Assembly (NCBI GenBank): GCA_964657445.1 | Contig: CAZZVB010000093.1 | Location: 1-16,526, forward strand | Reading direction: 5' to 3' | DNA length: 16,526 nucleotides | Source of the DNA: LMUY01 sp964657445 | GTDB taxonomy: Bacteria; Pseudomonadota; Alphaproteobacteria; Acetobacterales; Acetobacteraceae | Shown: positions 13,856 to 16,526 of the stretch, one piece after another | Position numbering within the stretch: the stretch's first letter is position 1 | How the letters are laid out: each line of letters opens with the position of its first letter | Program-made: the position numbers and the translations under genes | Notes under the pieces: generated by a model | Told to the model about the DNA's origin: nothing | The model's input: only the letters and a program-made list of their open reading frames with translations | The model's database searches: none

Positions 13856-15704
13856 ATGTACCGCCGGGACTGGCGGCCCTCGGCCTGACCGCGCTTGGCA
13901 TCGTCTTCGGCGACATCGGCACCAGCCCGCTCTACACGCTGAAGACGGTCGTTGAATTGGCGGGCGGCAAGCCCTCTCCGGAAACCGCGCTCGGCCTGCT
14001 GTCCCTGCTGGTCTGGACTCTGATCATCGTCACCTGCCTGAAATACGTCGTCTTCGTCATGCGCGTGGACAATGACGGTGAAGGCGGCATCCTGGCGCTG
14101 ATGTCCCTGCTCGGCGTCAAGCAGGCGAAGCGCCCGCTGATCGTGGCCGTCGGCCTGTTCGGCGCCGCGCTGATCTACGGCGACGGCGCGATCACCCCCG
14201 CCATCTCCGTCCTGTCGGCGCTGGAGGGGCTGGAACTCGCGGCCCCGTCCATCACCCCCTACGTGCTGCCGATGACGGTGGTGGTGCTGCTGGTGCTGTT
14301 CGCCATTCAGCCGCTCGGCACCGCGCGGATCGGCAGGCTGTTCGGCCCGGTAATGACCGTCTGGTTCCTGGTGATCGGCGCACTCGGGCTCTACGGCGTC
14401 ATCCTGCACCCATCGGTGCTGGCCGGGCTCGATCCCCGCCATGCGGTGCGGGAACTGGTGAACGGCGGCGCGACCGGCTTCCTGGTGCTCGGCGGCGTGT
14501 TCCTGTGCGTGACCGGGGCCGAGGCGCTGTATGCCGACATGGGCCATGTCGGCGCGCGGCCGATCCGGCTGGCGTGGTTCGGCGTCGTGCTGCCGGCGCT
14601 GGTGCTGAACTACGCAGGGCAGACCGGCCTGCTGCTCGATGGCGGGCGGATCGACGACAACATCTTCTATCAGCTCTGCCCGAAGACCCTACTGCTACCG
14701 CTGATCATCCTGTCCACAGTGGCAACGGTCATCGCCAGCCAGTCCATCATCACCGGCGCCTTCTCGATGACCCGGCAGGCCATCCAGCTCGGCTGGTGTC
14801 CGCGGCTGCACATCAAGCAGACGTCGAAGGAAGGCTACGGCCAGATCTACGTCGGTACGGTGAACTGGCTGTTGATGCTGGTCACGATCGGCTTGGCGCT
14901 CGCCTTCCGCAAATCCGACAACCTGGCCGCGGCGTATGGCATCGCCGTGTCGCTCACCATGCTGCTGACGACAGTGCTGCTGTTCATCGCGATGCGCGAG
15001 ATTTGGAAATGGAGCCTGCCGCTGGCCGGGCTGGTCGCCGGGTGCTTCTTCGTGATCGACGCCGGGTTCGTGGCGTCCAACAGCATGAAAATCCTGGAGG
15101 GCGGCTGGGTGCCGCTGGTGCTGGCGGCGATCGTGTGGGGCCTGATGGATATCTGGCACCGCGGCACCGTCGCCGTAACGCGCAGCCTGGGTGATCGTGC
15201 GACGCCGATCCCGGAGTTCCTGGCCGACGTCGCCGCACGCGGCATTCCCCGCGTGCCCGGCAGCGCCGTGTTCCTGACCAGGGCGATCGCGGACACCCCG
15301 CCCGTCATGGTCTGGCACGTCCGCCACAACCGGGCGCTTCACCGCAACCTGATTGCGATCACCTGCGTGACCCAGTCGGTGCCGTACATCGACGCGTCGC
15401 ACCGGGTCGAGCTGCAGGTCGTTGCCCCGGAGTTCTGGCGCCTCATCGCGCGCTACGGCTTCATGGAACGGCCCGACATCCCCGCGCTGCTGGACGCCGC
15501 GCGCACGCATGGCTGCACCCTGCCGCTTGATGACGTGACCTACTACGTCGGCCACGAATCGGTGGTGCACCGGACCTTGGGAAAAGCCATGCCGATGTGG
15601 CAGGAGCTGATCTACGCCTTCATGCTCCGCAACGCGCCGACCGTCGCCAGCTTCTTCCGCCTGCCCCGCGACGGCGTGGTGGAAATCGGCCGTATCGTCG
15701 AGGT

Positions 15705-16199
15705 CTAGCGCGGGTCTCGATGTATCGGGTCGATCCAAGGCACGTTTTCCGGCTTCTCGGCCGGCTCGATGTCCAGGTTCACGACCACCGCCTCGTTGTC
15801 CGACCGCACCAGAACGCACTCCAGCGTCTCATCGGTGGACGCGTTGATCTCCTGGTGCGGGACGAAGGGCGGCACGTAGATGAAGTCGCCCGGACCTGCC
15901 TCCGCCACGAACTCGAGCCGTTCGCCCCACCGCATGCGGGCACGGCCGCGCACGACGTAGATCACGCTCTCCAGCTCGCCGTGGTGATGCGCGCCGGTCT
16001 TGGCGTTGGCGTGGATGCTGACCGTCCCGGCCCAGATCTTCTGCGCCCCCACCCGTGCCAAGTTGATGGCCGCCGCGCGGTTCATGCCCGGCGTCTGCGC
16101 CGTGTTCGGGTCCAGCTTGTCCCCCGGCACAACGCGCACGCCGCTGTTCTTCCAGCCGTCGTCGGGGATTGTGGGATGGTCGTGACCGTCGTGGGGCAT
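15705..16199 (-). CDS. Cupin-domain protein
   Basis: The 164-aa product is a single-domain cupin. Motif 1 is GAHHHGELE with His71, His73 and Glu77 as probable metal ligands. Motif 2 is PGDFIYVPPFVPHQEIN with His115 as the fourth ligand. All four ligands are present, so metal binding is likely. The opening MPHDGHDHP is histidine-rich, and the C-terminus ends DIEPAEKPENVPWIDPIHRDPR. Small cupins of this kind can be dioxygenases, isomerases or sensors; no assignment is possible. I placed the start at ATG 16199, preceded by AGGTAGGT; an extension to 16415 reads as non-protein-like. Its TAG overlaps the kup TAG by 2 nt on the opposite strand (15705-15707 against 15706-15708), so the two genes converge without any gap. 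Confidence 0.88.
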   Translation of the reverse strand: MPHDGHDHPTIPDDGWKNSGVRVVPGDKLDPNTAQTPGMNRAAAINLARVGAQKIWAGTVSIHANAKTGAHHHGELESVIYVVRGRARMRWGERLEFVAEAGPGDFIYVPPFVPHQEINASTDETLECVLVRSDNEAVVVNLDIEPAEKPENVPWIDPIHRDPR

Positions 16200-16329
16200 C
16201 GGCAAACCTACCTGATCAGAGTGGCAAGGCGATCTAAGGCTGACGCCCTGCCGCGCGCAACCTAGTGAGGCCTCGTTGCATCCGAGCGGGCGGAACCAAG
16301 AACTCCCGCTTTTTGTTACGAAAACGGTT
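16200..16329. other. Upstream region of the cupin gene, no gene seen
   Basis: This stretch holds the cupin leader (AGGTAGGT close to the ATG), an imperfect inverted repeat around GAGGCCTC (GCAAC...GTTGC), and an AT-rich end (TTTTTGTTACGAAAACGGTTTT, in part) that may contain the cupin promoter. I see no coding frame that I would support on either strand. Confidence 0.4.
16285..16310 (+). terminator. Weak hairpin followed by T-tract
   Basis: AGCGGG (16285-16290) can pair with CCCGCT (16305-16310) over a 14-nt loop and is followed by TTTTG, the shape of an intrinsic terminator on the plus strand. There is no plus-strand gene immediately upstream (kup ends 577 nt away), so it may be fortuitous. 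Confidence 0.2.
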
Positions 16330-16526
16330 TTAACTAGCGCTATTTTGTGGTGATTTGGCGATCCCAGATGATGCTCGGCCCGGCTCGCGGCTGGCGTGAT
16401 CGTCGCAACGCGCATCGCTACCGAGGTAAAGCCCGTGCCGGCTGCACAGGCCGTCCGCCGACCGCACCGACCCGCGGCCCGAACCCATGATGGTCAGCCC
16501 GGCGAACGCTTCTTCCAGATGGTCAG
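16330..16526 (-). CDS. Possible 3' end of an unidentified gene entering from the right edge
   Basis: On the minus strand a frame is open from the edge (DHLEEAFAGLTIMGSGRGS and on) to TAA at 16332-16330, about 65 codons. The first 30 codons look coding in composition, but the tail (SSGIAKSPQNSAS) crosses AT-rich DNA and reads poorly. No family was recognised. It may be a decayed or chance frame. Confidence 0.2.
   Translation of the reverse strand, partial: DHLEEAFAGLTIMGSGRGSVRSADGLCSRHGLYLGSDARCDDHASREPGRASSGIAKSPQNSAS

Larger units (their letters stand above)
12882..15708 (+). pseudogene. kup: Kup potassium uptake protein gene, interrupted near its 5' end
   Basis: From 13855 the frame encodes a nearly complete Kup (low-affinity K+ uptake, H+ coupled, about 12 membrane segments): GDIGTSPLY (13909-13935, TM1 signature), DNDGEGG, YGDGAITPAISVLSALEG and a C-terminal cytoplasmic domain. 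No ATG, GTG or TTG lies in frame between the stop at 13798-13800 and TTG 13957, which is already past the TM1 signature. A good start, ATG 12882 with GAGGG at 12873-12877, lies upstream and reads MQTSVAVE before diverging to a stop at 12978-12980. Deleting 12907-13855 joins MQTSVAVE to HVPPGLAALG in frame and gives 625 aa, the normal Kup length (E. coli 622). So kup is split by an insert. Rescue from ATT 13846 (GGAG at 13839-13842) or TTG 13957 is conceivable but unlikely to give a normal protein. Confidence 0.8.

Noticed and set aside
13856..13888. ATG at 13856 as an alternative kup start
   Set aside because: It is out of frame with Kup and reaches a TGA after ten codons.
13843..14547. A 234-codon minus-strand frame crossing the kup junction
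   Set aside because: It is the Gln/His/Glu-rich antisense shadow of kup, with no recognisable domain.
14695..15819. A 374-codon minus-strand frame
   Set aside because: It is antisense to kup, rich in Gln/His/Asp/Arg as typical of reverse-complement shadows of membrane proteins.
16200..16415. N-terminal extension of the cupin protein to position 16415
   Set aside because: The added residues have no protein-like pattern and pass through AT-rich probable promoter DNA; ATG 16199 has AGGTAGGT ahead.

Overview
The window is GC-rich (many stretches near 65-75% by eye). It carries genes typical of an environmental or host-associated alphaproteobacterium, possibly an Acetobacteraceae or Rhodospirillales member: a Tat-exported molybdenum hydroxylase, an Ochrobactrum-type D-aminopeptidase, an AAHS-family aromatic-acid permease, Tam and Kup. 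The taxon is an inference from gene content and base composition. No rRNA, tRNA, CRISPR array or replication gene was seen.

Left part (1-2930, + strand): the 3' end of an aldose-1-epimerase-like gene, a probable tiny membrane protein, a cysteine phosphatase (HCX5R), and an orphan polar amino acid-binding protein of ABC type. A perfect 12-bp hairpin closes this side.

Middle (2931-9706, all - strand): a GNAT acetyltransferase, the two subunits of a xanthine-dehydrogenase-family enzyme (2Fe-2S small subunit and Tat-exported Mo large subunit), a small unannotated ORF coupled to the trans-aconitate methyltransferase gene tam, then a separate two-gene operon. That operon is the most striking part. 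Its second gene encodes a 454-aa protein whose C-terminal half reads as a eukaryotic-type RasGAP domain, with an arginine-finger motif (TFFRGTSVAN) and a FICP motif. Its first gene encodes a 346-aa protein of unknown function. No Ras-like GTPase is visible nearby.

Right part (9707-15708, + strand): palindromic repeats, then D-aminopeptidase (dap) 2 nt from an MFS permease, then the potassium transporter gene kup. kup is broken. Its start and first eight codons lie at 12882-12905, but the rest resumes only at 13855. A low-GC insert of about 0.94 kb separates them, flanked by an 8-bp direct repeat (TGTTGAAC). Removing the insert and one repeat copy restores a 625-aa Kup in frame. The insert carries a small membrane-anchored protein gene and an apparently frameshifted gene remnant, and no recognisable transposase.

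Far right: a cupin gene converges on kup with overlapping stop codons, followed by about 330 bp with only a weak partial ORF at the edge.
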